From Arbacia lixula (Eukaryota; Echinodermata; Echinoidea; Arbacioida; Arbaciidae): a stretch of DNA of 64,000 nt. The first letter of the stretch is position 1, and every line of letters starts with the position of its first letter. The notes under the pieces are model-generated. The model was not told where the DNA came from and ran no database searches. It saw only the letters and a program-made list of their open reading frames with translations. Shown here one piece after another: positions 23,621-34,887 of this stretch. A program made the position numbers and the translations under genes. The stretch is taken from NCBI GenBank assembly GCA_963669155.1, contig OZ022589.1:7389342-7453341 (forward strand), given 5' to 3'.

Positions 23621-23845
23621 TAAACACAGTGTGTCCTCTTGTCAAAAGTCTCCGGTCTCCAGGCTATAAGTTACGGACGACCCGCCCAAAACCTACTCAC
23701 AATCTACTGATCACTATAAATTTGCCTAACGTCAGTTTCCAGTTCTAAATTTGGGATGGTAGTTTTAATGCAGCATCATCTTCCATTTTCCATTTCACAA
23801 AATTCTACTTTTTGACGAGCAAAAGGGATACCCTGTCTTTAAATG
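23621..23845. mobile_element. AAGACAGGGT-family MITE, copy 3 (short)
   Basis: The right end GCAAAAGGGATACCCTGTCT ends in TTTAAA. The left end TAAACACAGTGTGTCCTCTT is an eroded inverted partner. CCGGTCTCCAGGCT and GACGACCCGCCCAAAAC are the reverse complement of blocks in copy 1. About 225 bp. Confidence 0.6.
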
Positions 23846-25977
23846 TCGATATGCGGAGCAATTTTTTTTGACGGCGAAAAATGCTTTATATCATGAAACA
23901 TATAGTACAAAAGTAGGCGACGGGTTGCAACTGCCAGCTCTTCCGCCTGAATGCATTTTGACTACAAAAGCTCTCATTTTGTTACTATATCCATCCAACC
24001 ATTCATTGCTAGCTGCATGCTGAATGCTCATATTAACATTGCCTCTTTTGGGGGCCTCTTTTTCTGCAGATGATGCGCTATGCCGACCTTGACTTTTTTT
24101 TTTTTAGAGTTGTATAGTCAATTTTTTAATATGTGTAATCTGAAAATGCATTGCAAATAATGAGTCACTGTTGACCTTGCTTGAGATTTTTAATCAGCAT
24201 GAGTCTATATCGGGTACTAATTGCAATATGGTACTAAGTAGCTATCAAACTCTAGTGGGCCGCATCCGATGAGATTCATTATGTCATGAAGATCGTCGAT
24301 TGGAAATAATTATGAAACGGAGGCAATAGTCATTTCCATAGGATGATTAAAATGAAAATGATTAGAATAGAATATTTTCACCACTGAACTTTACGTTTCT
24401 CGTGTATAAGAGGTACACGTACATGCACCACAATCATGACAATTGTAATGTTTCGTTTGTGTCATTTCGAGAATTAATGGTTTTCGTGTCAATGTAATAT
24501 TTGGATAAGTATGTGTCATATTTGTGCATCATTCATGGGACCCCTGTTAAAAGAAGACTGAATGATGTAAGATATAATACAATACACGCAGCGCTCGAAT
24601 TACGAGTTGCAAAAGGAAGACTCTTAGTCATGAATCGCCCCACCGCTATGACCGCGAGCCCCTGCCAGATGTCATACATAACAACAGCCAAAATCCAGCT
24701 GCCCCAAGCACCCCCCCCCCCCTCTAGTTTAGTTCTAACAGTCATTCATCAGATGTCCATTGCTGCACGACTATTTCAGCTTAACACACGCAAAATACAA
24801 TTTAAACATTCGACGGATGTTTTCGATTGAAGTAATTTCAACGTATAATGCCTATTTTAAAACACCTCAATATATTTGCTAAAGGGGTGGGGGTGGGGGG
24901 GGGGGGTGCCTGATCAGGACTGATACAAACTCGCTGTCTCTCAGATAGGACGTTAAATAGAGGTCCCGTGTGCAAGAGAGCCACACTCTATCACATAAAT
25001 GCACGTTAATGAGCCCACTTTACTTATCGATTAAGAGTAGGGTGAAAACCTAGTGGAGCGGACAGAAAGCCTATACTGGACAACGAGTGAGATGTACCGC
25101 CCCCCCCCCCCCCCCATACGAAATGATACGTAATATTAATACCGATACCAATATCAACTTGCTGCCATCAAGGGTATATGAGCGTATAGCATTCAATCTC
25201 CGGTATGCCTGGAATGGCACTAACTCTCTCTATATCATACACCATGCCTCAATGTGCGATTTGTGTGTGATGACCCTTGTAAATTTACCTCCCTCCCTGT
25301 TGCGCAATGAGTTAATCCTTTCAGTACCAAGCCAAGAAACTCCCGTTGACTTATCACATATTCCATGCACCTGTTGTACTGAGTGGGTTAAAAAAACATT
25401 GCAAAGGCCAATATTGCTACTTACACTACTTGACCATACCTTTAATGTCATCACTCACACGACATATTCCTGATCATTTATGATTTGGAGCAAAACGTCA
25501 CACACGTGCCAACTGAAAACTAGCGATCTTACATCTTATAGCCAGAGGACGATACAAAAGTCATGAGAGAGGGTAGATGCGTAAATTTAATAATATCTAA
25601 ATTAGTAGAATCAAACCATAAAAAACTAGTCCATATTTGTTCGAACCTCTCATGGAAGAAGCAGGGTAAAGAGTACGTTTCAAAGGTAAGCATCTTGGGG
25701 GAAGTTATGGTAATGATTGCGGGCTGTAATAATGGCAGATTTCAGAAATCATAGCTTCTTTCTATATGCCATATAAAACGCTGCCCTCCACGAATGGTAT
25801 GTATAGGCATACTATCGATGGGACTACGGAATAATCATAATTTCACTCTTATGCCCGCCCAAATGCGCGTCTTTAGGATTTATGTTTAATGGTGACGGCA
25901 GTGACAGTGGCCATGGTGATCGACACATAAAGGAATGACGTTTTTTATTGGAATAAGAACGGTTCTAACCAACTCAC

Positions 25978-26141
25978 ATGGGTTCGGAGCCGTGTTGATG
26001 CAGCGTGATCGATTGTCCGAATCCGCTGCCGAACTCGGCATCGCGAAAGATGAGCGGAGCGGACGAGTCGATGTTAAAACCTGCTGCCAACTCCAGGAGC
26101 ACGATGATGCAAAGTGAGGCAAACATTCTGATTCCAATCAT
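25978..26141 (-). CDS. Integrin alpha subunit, exon 1 (signal peptide and start of beta-propeller)
   Basis: First coding exon, 164 nt (54 codons plus 2 nt), ATG at 26141 and a GTGAGT donor just below 25978. It encodes a hydrophobic signal peptide (about residues 1-21, core FASLCIIVLLELAAG), then FNIDSSAPLIF and GSGFGQSI. This matches the mature N-terminus of integrin alpha chains (F-N-L/I-D ... G-S-x-F-G), where propeller blade 1 begins. An in-frame Met at residue 6 could also serve as start. Integrin alpha chains are type I membrane proteins that pair with a beta chain and bind extracellular matrix or cell ligands. The last 2 nt (AT) join the first G of exon 2 as a Met codon, giving EPM-LVVGAPK across the junction. 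The intron to exon 2 is about 7 kb. Confidence 0.87.
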
Positions 26142-27000
26142 AGCGGAATGTTGATAGAATCCCCAGGGTTCAATGGCAGTCGTTTGGTTGTAGTGGATGC
26201 TCTCTGGTATAATTCCAAGGGGAGGATTCTAGATAGAATGGCGACCTTCTTTGATCAAAAGAGCGCTGAAATATCACGGCGATATGGTTATCAAATTGTA
26301 ACCACTACTGAAGAAGAAGAAGAAGAAGTATTTAACAATATTGTTTATCAAATAATCGCTGATGTGGGGTTTGTTAATCAGAACTCTTTCAAAAGAACTG
26401 TTTCAAAAGTGTTTTCTTAATCATCCTGATAACACCGAATCGATCAACCCATTAGGAGCGTCAGATTGTCAAAATGTTGGTTGAAACATCCCATAGAAAG
26501 ATGCCACATGTAATGTGGGTTATCTACTTGAAATACAAACGTGATCATTCCGTTATCTGCCCATAAAGTGTGATCTACGAAAGCTCGCTGGGAACACTGT
26601 GGTCCGAGGCATCAAGAGGATTCATAGCGTCTTTTCTCTTTTAATATTCTTTTCCTGTTGAAACAGTCCGTCAAATTCAGATGAAAACACCCAAATCTCT
26701 ATCTTCAAAAGTGATGTAGAATCTTTCCACCTCTCAACAATGGGAGACTTGAATGGATCCTAGGCTATAGGGTTTATATGGTTGATGTCATTTTCCTGGC
26801 AGTCTCCGTCCACTCCAAGCAGCTCCGTACGAGTGGCGACCCGAGCCTCGATCGGGCGAACTCCGAAGTGCTACGGTGAGTCTAATCAGCTCTCCACTCT
26901 GCGATAGCGCGTGTCCCCTGACTGACCAGGCTGAAAGCGGATGATGTGAACGAACTGTAATCAAACGTCTACACTTTCGTTTGATCTATCGGGTAGGCGT
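26142..27000. other. Upstream region of the integrin alpha gene
   Basis: About 860 bp above the integrin start codon. It should hold the 5' UTR and possibly the promoter, but I see no convincing TATA box or initiator. The open frame on the plus strand at 26148-26420 has no recognisable domain. A short (GAA)n run lies near 26310. Confidence 0.35.
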
Positions 27001-27239
27001 GAAAGGGGGACACGCACCGCGCGATGGAGCAGCAAAGCCTAACACCATTCAGCTCGTAATGGGAAAAGCACCCGATGCGATACGGCTTTTTGAAGCGAAA
27101 ACGAGCCACGTAATGACCATTCTTCCACGAATTAGACGTCTCGCCATGATAAATTCGGTGCGCTAATTCGTTGATTATGAAAATGACATGAATTCCCGGA
27201 TGAAACGAAGACCGTGATGTTTCGTTCGTGGTTGTCACT

Positions 27240-27275
27240 AAGACAGAGACAGAGAGAAAGAGACAGAGAGAAAGG

Positions 27276-27329
<54 letters not shown>

Positions 27330-27390
27330 GGGGGGGGTGGGTGAGAGGTAGAGAGAGGGATCGAGAGAGAGAGAGATTGAAAGAGGGTCG
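27240..27390. repeat. (GA)n microsatellite
   Basis: GA and GACA repeats with a G-run near 27325. Minus-strand frames across it are Ser/Leu/Pro artefacts. Confidence 0.9.
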
Positions 27391-29159
27391 ATATAAAACA
27401 ACGATAATTCGCTGACCGCAATGTACTTCCGAAAAGGTGGTCCCAATAAGTCCGGTCGATTGTCACGGAGGGGAAAGATCGGTTTCGCTTCAGACGTGAT
27501 AGAGGGTGATGTTACAGAACTTTACCCCCAAAGGTGTGATGCATAGACCGGCCGAATGACATCCGGCCTTGGGTGATAGGGACTGTTCAGACAGGCGTAG
27601 GTACGACCAGTTACTATTCACAATGCTATGATCGATCAACAGCGACGTCTGTGACTGATAGTTGCGTGAGACCGGTGTCGTGCACCACTCCGCGCGTAGA
27701 TCTAAGACAATGGGCATGTTACGTAAAACATAATATTTATATTTTAGAAAAGCTGATCTCAGTGCTTGTCCGACCTAGCAGCAAGCGTTTTGTGCTAACC
27801 TAGTATACATTTATATTTACGTCTGTTAAGTCGTCTTAGATTTAAAAGAACAACTAGTAACTGTAAACAAACTAATTTATTTCATGATTGTACGAAAGGA
27901 ATGCAATGTAACAGGATGCGCCAGTGCGCCTCGGCAGCGCCTGTCTGCTACCGGGAATATTTTCCTCTTTCTTTTTTTTACTCACATAAGTGTATGAAAA
28001 AATCCGTTGTCAAAGACAGAAAAAGAGCGATTCATGGGAGAGCATTTCGCAGGTTACGTCACAAAATTGAAATTTCAAAATATCATAACTTTCTTATCCT
28101 TTGACGGATTTTCGTCAAACCTTCAACTAAAATTTGATTAAAACAAACTTATCTGGAGGGTGAACTATCCCTTTAAATTCTGTAGGAAAGAAGGAAGCGA
28201 CTAATCACTGTCATGACAATGGCGGGATGATCACGGACCCACGGCGGACCTTGGATTGGAGGAAAATATGAAAGTTGCGTGACGCAGGCCATCTGGCGAC
28301 GAACGTAATTAGCGGTCAGCATAAGGACGAGATGGTAGATGAGGTGGTGAATGGGTGCGGAATGTCTGGTAATCGTGCTTCTAGTCACTAATAGTCTGCA
28401 GATATCATTTTAGAAATTGAAATTTCAAATTAGAAATTAGAAATTTGGAATTGATTTAACACAATTAATGTTGCACAATGCGTTATCAAATACCACAAAA
28501 GGTGTTATATTTTCCATTTATAGCTACTTGAATTATTACCGACCAAGATATATTGTACTACAATATTATAATGTTATATGATATATTGGACAAATTTGGT
28601 AATGAATTAACATCATTGGTGTTGCACAATATAGTACGAAATGCCACAAAAATGTGTTATTTTTTACATTGAATTGTTACGTGAAATATTACCGACCAAG
28701 ATTTATTGCACTACAATATTGCAATGTTGCATGCTATCATATCATCTTCTTGATTTCTACATTAAGCGGTAATACTATAAATTTACGGTACACTATGTGA
28801 GAAAGGGAGGGATTCGATTCTTTCTGGAAGTTGTGGTAGTCCTAAAAAGGACTGTTGGTATCTGTACTATGAAGGACTGATAGGGGTAGTCTTGGAAAGG
28901 ACTATTTTTATTCTTTCTGAGTGAGTCCTGAGCAGGACTATTTAGGAGGGACTCGGCGTTTCGAATAGATTGACGGTTCATCGTCAGAATCAATTTGTAT
29001 GTATGTTATGGACGCATTAACATGGCACATGTACATTCCCACATTGTTCAGCTCAATAACGCTCCATCCTGTACATTTCATGTCGCGCGCCTCTATCCGT
29101 ATGGGTTTACAGGGTGACGAGTGAGTGAGACCAGTCGATATCCCGAATCAGGATGGTAC
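27391..29159. other. Intergenic DNA without a recognised gene
   Basis: No frame here has a recognisable domain or splice-linked partner. It contains the 27990-28175 dispersed repeat. It also has two related blocks near 28490-28570 and 28625-28710, sharing ATACCACAAAA/ATGCCACAAAA, GTGTTAT and ACCGACCAAGAT, which look like a short tandem duplication of about 140 bp. Confidence 0.6.
27990..28175 (-). repeat. TTAAAGGGATA-type dispersed repeat, intergenic
   Basis: Ends GGAGGGTGAACTATCCCTTTAA (family terminus in reverse). Its interior CTTATCCTTTGACGGATTTT and TTCGTCAAACCTTCA matches the 10440 copy in the same orientation. Confidence 0.65.
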
Positions 29160-29283
29160 GAGGAGGGACGACAAAGGAAGAGAGAGAAAGGAAGAGAGAG
29201 GGGAGGGGGATGGAGAGGGAGAGAGAGAGATAGAGATAGAGAGAAAGGGAGAGAGAGAGTGAGAGAGGGGGGAGAGAGAGAGG

Positions 29284-29314
<31 letters not shown>

Positions 29315-29674
29315 GGGGAGAGGTGGAGAGATTGGTAGAGAGAAAGAAAGGGGGAGAGGGGTGGAAATTGAAAATGAGAGGGAGAAAGAGAGGGAAAAGG
29401 AGAGAAAGAAATTTGGGGTGGGGGCGAAGGTTGAGGATATGTAGAGAGATGAGTAGAGAGAAAGGGGGGGGGGGGGGGGGAGGGATGGAAATTGAGAAAC
29501 TGAGGGGAAAGGAGGGAGGGGAGAGGTGCGGTCATAAGCAGAGAGGCGAGTGTAGCATTGCAATTATGCAAAAAGAAGATAAGGCACATGTTAAACTGTT
29601 AACATGTTCAAGGAAGATACGAGAGAAGGAAATTAAGGCAGAGTGAGGGCAAGACAGGGGTATAGAAAGGGAGA

Positions 29675-29710
<36 letters not shown>

Positions 29711-29890
29711 GGGGAGAGAGAAATAGAAAGAGAGAGAGAGGGGGGGAGAGGGAGAGAGAGAGAAAGGGAGAGAGCCAGAGAGAGAAAGGGGAGAGAGAAA
29801 TAGAAAGAGGGATAGAGAGAGAGAGGGGGGGGGGGGGGGGGGAGAGAGCGAGAGAATCAGACAAAGCGAGGGATAAAGGAGGGGGAGGGG
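29160..29890. repeat. (GA)n-rich region, about 730 bp
   Basis: Purine-rich GA, GGA and GAAA repeats with two long G-runs (about 29466 and 29826). A 100 bp non-repeat island (29545-29640) splits it. Both-strand frames here are low-complexity artefacts. Confidence 0.9.
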
Positions 29891-30842
29891 GTTCATTTGA
29901 TATGTGTGCATGCCAGTGCGTCCTACCACATAGTATCGCTTGTCATAATTATCATCTCGACACCGATCGCTAACATTATATTGTTAAGGCTTTGTAATTC
30001 GTATGGACCTTCAAAACATATGAGAAAACATCCCAAAAATAAAAACCGCTAAATTGGATACTTCTGGCGAGGCTAAGTCTCCACAAATCACACGCATTGA
30101 TTCGACCGCTCTGATGAACTGACAAGGAGTTCGTGTCTGCTTGCTGCATCCGACAGTCCCCGATGGTGGTAGAATCATCCGGGAATAACCATCATCGACA
30201 CCTCACGCCAAACTCGATTAGCCAGCACGATTTCCGGTCCGCTCACCTGCCAACTTGCTTGACGCATGCTGATAACCAGATGACAGGCTCGCCTGGAATA
30301 GTCTGGTTTTAGGGCCAGTGGATATCCGCTGCCTCCCCCCCCCCCCCCCCCCCCGACAAAAATTGTAATGAATCCTAATAACATCATCAATATAAACCTT
30401 ATATGACAAAGTGAATCATATTGCGTATTGTTAATTGCTATCAATTAGACAATTGCACGTTAGACTAAGAACAAGCGCCTTATTGAAATGAGCTTTAACA
30501 TACGTCATGTTGTATGTTAATGTATGGAGTAGTATATATCTATTCTAAATCACTATTGATTGTGAGCTCGACGCTCAGAGTTCATTGTTGTTGTTTTTGT
30601 ACCCACTGATTTATGGACATAATTTATTAATTGATGTAATATGCTTTAGATGTGTTTTGGGGATCACATAGTTTACGAGTCCGCCAACTTTAAGCGCCCC
30701 CCCCCCCCTTTCATCCATATATTCTCATGTTAACATGCATGTATCTTACAATGTTTTATGTGGAAATCAAGAAAGAAAAGCATATTGCATAGAAAAATAC
30801 AAATAAAGCAAAACAAAAAGATAGATATAGATACAGATAGCA

Positions 30843-30885
<43 letters not shown>

Positions 30886-31119
30886 AGAGAGAGAAGGTGG
30901 AGAAAGAGTAATTATTTTTCCAGGCCGACCTAGATATCACAGCATTTATCATGTAAGATATATCATTCACATTATGAACAAAACACCAATGAAGGCGCGT
31001 TTGTGGGTGTCGTTTGGTGTGTCCTTGGTGAGCTTCATCAATACATCCCTTTTTGCTCTGAGAATGTAGACGCGTTGATGTTGTTTTCTAACACCACGAA
31101 CGAGACCATCATACTACCC
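29891..31119. other. Intergenic DNA with C/G runs and a (GA)n microsatellite
   Basis: C-runs near 30336 and 30698 and (GA)n at 30844-30900. No recognised gene. Confidence 0.55.
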
Positions 31120-31325
31120 TTCTTTGACAGATGAACCAAGTGACACAACACTCTAATCTAGGCCATCGGTACCCAGCACTCCCTGCACATAAACAAACAA
31201 ATCTGGAGAAGAAATATAAATTTTTGTTGCAAGATATTCATTTTCACATGACGCACTGATTCCATTGCAAGTGACAGACAGGTTTTGCTTATATAGTTAC
31301 TTCCTTTTGTCGAAGTAGGGCAGCA
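31120..31325. mobile_element. Diverged relative of the 14517 MITE
   Basis: Shares the right terminal CTTCCTTTTGTCGAAGTAGG and internal GCAAGTGACAGACAGGTTTTG with 14517-14763. The left end CTACCCTTCTTTGACAGATG is an eroded inverted match. It lies upstream of the plus-strand GPCR promoter. Confidence 0.6.
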
Positions 31326-31868
31326 TAAATGTTCTCGCGTGAGAGTGATATAATGCGTCGAATTTTGTCACGTGGTTACACTCATGACAATCGATCACTT
31401 TGATGACACCCGTCTGACCATCATATAACCGTTCATCATAGGCAAGGAAACCCGTGGCGTAATAATGAATATGCAAATTACCGTACATGCGCACTGATCC
31501 TTGATGGTTCTGATTTGTTACGATTCTCATGCACAATAACCAATAAGGAAGGAGAAATAGTAATTTTAAATAACCAAAATTTGTATAACATAGGGAGGAA
31601 GGGTGTGGCAATCTAGAAGAAGTAAACGAATGTTGGTTATTTTTTAGATGGTATGGTTACTTTTTGTTTTCATAATTCTGATTTGTCAGCTGTCACGATG
31701 TAGGAAGTTCACGCATGTATTGATCTAGATCATTATGAATAGCGTACTCGAAATAGCACGTATCTCTCCGTAACACTACTATGACACTTATCGATTTAAA
31801 ACCCGCCTTATTGGGTAGTTCTAACCCCGACTTATTAGATATACTTATTAATCCGCTTCTTGTTAACC

Positions 31869-31876
31869 TATATAAG
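31869..31876 (+). promoter_or_regulatory. Candidate TATA box for the plus-strand GPCR
   Basis: CCTATATAAGAGC lies about 415 bp before the ATG at 32284. With a usual spacing of about 30 bp, transcription would start near 31,900 and leave a 5' UTR of about 380 nt, unless an unseen 5' intron intervenes. No other TATA-like site lies closer with this quality. Confidence 0.45.
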
Positions 31877-32283
31877 AGCTGAACGTTGAGTCATTTTCGT
31901 CATTCTTACCTTTGCATGCATTTAGAATGAGGTCGCATCAAAGTCACAATAAAGACTGGACCGCCGCATCCTCCATGAAATAGTCGGCTTAACTCGAATT
32001 ATCAGAATTGCAGGCTCTGTATGTCAGAACTCAGTTGTGACATTTCATAGACATCATCTTCATTATTACTATCAATATCATCGTCGTCGTTGAAATCAGA
32101 GTCTTATAATTTCGGCGTCGTTTTTGTCACTGTCTTTGTCAACATCGCCGTAGTTTTATTTGTCAACCATCATCATCATCACCATCAAGCCCGTCAAATT
32201 TTGTCGTGATTTGCTCAAATCAGTTCTGCGTCGCGATCCTCATCGTCGTCTGGGTCAACATCGTCTTCGTTTCATCATTCATC

Positions 32284-32499
32284 ATGTCATCGAGAATGGA
32301 TTCCGAGGTGTACATCGGGGTTCTCTCCACCGTCAGCGCGCTCGCCATCCTCTTCAATGGATCGACGCTTGTGGTTTTCTTAGCATCCCGTCGTCTGAGG
32401 AAGACCCAGAACATCTTCACTTTCAACGTCGCCCTCGGCGACTTTGTGGCATCTGTGGTCGTTACATTCCAGCGCTGGTTCGATTACAAGGGTATTTCG
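32284..32499 (+). CDS. Class A GPCR (orphan), exon 1: N-terminus, TM1 and TM2
   Basis: 72 codons from ATG 32284 to a TCG|GTGAGT donor. It encodes a very short N-terminus (about 8 residues), TM1 with the family Asn in LFNGSTLVVF, the basic loop ASRRLRKTQN, and TM2 with NVALGDFVAS (the LAxxD position). It ends DYKGIS in phase 0. Exon 2 continues TPYLIRVLG, giving a 323 aa receptor. It acts at the plasma membrane as a seven-helix receptor; the ligand is unknown. The start is the first ATG that keeps TM1 intact. A second in-frame Met is at residue 5. Confidence 0.87.
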
Positions 32500-32789
32500 G
32501 TGAGTACGAAGATCTTCCCATTTCTGTTTTTTGTTTTGTATAAAGTATACATTTATTAACTTTCGATCTGTGTATCTTATGTACAGGTCATTGCATTTGC
32601 TTTAATTTCCTTTTAAAAAGCAAAGGACTTTTTTTTATTACAATTAAGTGCGCGACGTTTCGATAGTTTCAGTTTTACTGTCCTCAGCCACCTGATGTGC
32701 AGTCGATTGTAACACCATATAATAATGCATGTTCATATTTTCAATTTCATATTTCATGCGCTTTAACGTTAGGGTGAATATACTGCTGA

Positions 32790-33009
32790 GTTAAATCAGG
32801 GATGTGTTAGAAAGGAGGGACAACTCAAGCATAATATATTCAAACATCTGTATGGATACTAAAGCGTGCTAATGAATGTCAAAAGCATTCCACAATCACT
32901 ACAATACTGTGATGTCCCATGCGCGGCACCGACATTTAGCTGCTGTCAACTTGGAAAGAAATATCTTTAATTCCCTGTATTGTCTTTTGAAGCTGTGTTT
33001 CTTATCACA
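32790..33009 (-). mobile_element. hAT-like element end, in the intron of the plus-strand GPCR
   Basis: CAGGGATGTGTTAGAAAGGA followed by CAAACATCTGTATGG, AAAGCGTGCTAATGAATGTC, CATTCCACAATCAC and CCCATGCGCGGCACCG. This is the reverse complement of about 37690-37891, the right part of the 725 bp element at 37167-37891. Similarity stops after CTTATCACAT, so this is a truncated copy. Confidence 0.75.
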
Positions 33010-34131
33010 TGTTGAAAGCCATCTTTAAAAATGATGACCTTGAAAATATTTTGAGATGACTCTATATCTAACATCATTCCAAATAGTATTTTTAACATGT
33101 GTGAAAAAAATGGTGCTTATAGTCCACATAATTGGAGAAACAAAAATGTGTGCACGTTTGATATTAAAATAAGAGGTCCACGAACCTTGCGCTCACCTGG
33201 GAATATTGATCATTAGGGAGCGAATAAAGTCACCCCATGATAGCAAGAGGGTAGCTAACACGGATGGCAAAATACATTTAAGGCCCCACGTTTATTGGGG
33301 AGGGGGTCCTCCATGTTACGTCATAAGGTGAATACACAATAATAACTATTTAACATTATCGTTTGTTCCTGTCAAGTTTGGATAAATATGAGAATATATG
33401 TATTTTAAATTTTGCCACCTGGGGCACTTTTCTGAAGTGGATGTGGGGTTGGGATGGGGTTGGGGCTTGGGGGGTCGTGGGGTTGGCGGTGGGGTGGGGG
33501 GTCTACCTTATGCCAGATGGTATCCTAATTGTAACTCATTTTCCTCATCGCCTGAGCATAATTTGTGCTAAGTTTTGAGGAAATCCAACATTTTTAAATC
33601 CCTCTAGTTGTGAAATTGATGCTTATAGCCGTACTGAAATCTGTTTACATGTTTTAATGGTGGTCAAATTAGCAACCATATTGACTATTTTGAACATAAC
33701 CAATACCGATCAATCAATATTTATTTGTAACAACAATTTCGTGCATCTGTTCCTTCTCTTTAGTTTTGATGTAGAGTGTGAGTAAAAAAGAAGAAGAATG
33801 ATTTCAGTACGGCTATATGCATCAATTCCACGACTAGAGGGATTTTTTTGGTAGAAGCAGTATCGTCCGTTAAAGTTACTTATATTCTATTTGAAATCGA
33901 CTGTCTGCACCAGTCTATCCTGCAATATATCTACATAATCAATGCACTTACTTTGACCAGCAGCAAGTCAATTACATTGCCCCCAAAACCATATTGGTTC
34001 CAGAAATTCAAATACACCATTTGATAACTTTAAACTTGAAATTTCATGCTCAACTCTGTAAAAAAAAAACAACATATTTTATTATTTAGTTATTTCACTT
34101 CTTATCGGGTCGTGCTTGTTTTCTCGTGTAG

Positions 34132-34887
34132 ACGCCATATTTGATCCGAGTTCTTGGCGCAGCCATGATGGTGAGTGTTCTGAGCACCATGGCCGTCGCG
34201 TTCCATCGCCTCATCATTCTCCGTCTCGATCCGTTCAACAACCGTCGTCTCGTCACGGCCCCACGCTGCATCGCCGTCTGCATCGTCATCTGGCTCGTCA
34301 TCTTCGCCATCTACATGGGAACCTACTTCCTTAACGACGACCTCTTCTTCTACTACATATCGCCCATTATGCTCCTCTCCACCATCGCAGTTAGCGCTCT
34401 TTGTTACGCTGTCATCTACGTCACAATTTCTACATCCACGCGCAATGTACAGCTGACGTCAAGCGTAAGCGCGCAGCGCATCAAGCAAAACCAAAAGGTT
34501 CTGTGCACGTTCGCGCTCATTGTCGGCACGAACCTCGCGTGCTGGGTAGTCATGTGTTTCTGTATTATCTGCCTTGCGTTGCAGCCTGCGTTTATTATGA
34601 CCTTTGACACCACGCGCGGACGCATGATCATTGCATCATGGTTCCTGAACACGTACTACGTCGCCTGGTGGATGGTTAACATCAATGCGGTGCTGAACCC
34701 GGTGATTTATTGGACGCGGCTGAGCGACTTTCGGCAAGTGCTGTTCGGTCGCTGCGCCCGCGGGTCTGGCGAGCAGACGCAGCAGCTTTCGCTGCAGACG
34801 CAAGATACCAGTAATGACAAAGCACAGATTGAGTCCGTAGAAATGGGCGAAAATAAACCACGAAATGCTTATAAAGTTGTTTCATAA
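34132..34887 (+). CDS. Class A GPCR (orphan), exon 2: TM3 to C-terminus
   Basis: 252 codons including the TAA stop, after a TCGTGTAG acceptor; the intron is 1,632 bp. TM3 covers about residues 76-96 and is followed by FHR (96-98) where most class A receptors have DRY. TM4 has the conserved Trp (IVIWLVIF). TM6 lacks the usual CWxP but has ACWVVM. TM7 ends NAVLNPVIYW, an intact NPxxY. The usual TM3 cysteine and its ECL2 partner are absent (TPYLIRV and NDDLFFYYIS), as in the melanocortin/EDG/cannabinoid/adenosine group. A GRCARG cysteine after helix 8 could be palmitoylated. Codon use is GC-rich against an AT-rich background. Subfamily not determined. Confidence 0.88.
   Translation, partial: TPYLIRVLGAAMMVSVLSTMAVAFHRLIILRLDPFNNRRLVTAPRCIAVCIVIWLVIFAIYMGTYFLNDDLFFYYISPIMLLSTIAVSALCYAVIYVTISTSTRNVQLTSSVSAQRIKQNQKVLCTFALIVGTNLACWVVMCFCIICLALQPAFIMTFDTTRGRMIIASWFLNTYYVAWWMVNINAVLNPVIYWTRLSDFRQVLFGRCARGSGEQTQQLSLQTQDTSNDKAQIESVEMGENKPRNAYKVVS

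Noticed and set aside
25087-25473. 128-residue plus-strand open frame
   Set aside because: It starts in a C-run, shows no domain or splice partner, and lies antisense inside integrin intron 1. Chance is the simplest explanation.
25886-26137. 83-residue minus-strand open frame over integrin exon 1
   Set aside because: It is in the wrong frame. The ATG at 26141 gives a signal peptide and FNIDSSAP, which fits the integrin family.
26860-26890. Plus-strand donor-like ACG|GTGAGT
   Set aside because: No coding frame or partner acceptor could be linked to it.
29093-29929. Several 100-160 residue open frames on both strands
   Set aside because: All lie in (GA)n-rich sequence with low-complexity translations (Ser/Leu/Pro or Arg/Glu/Gly).
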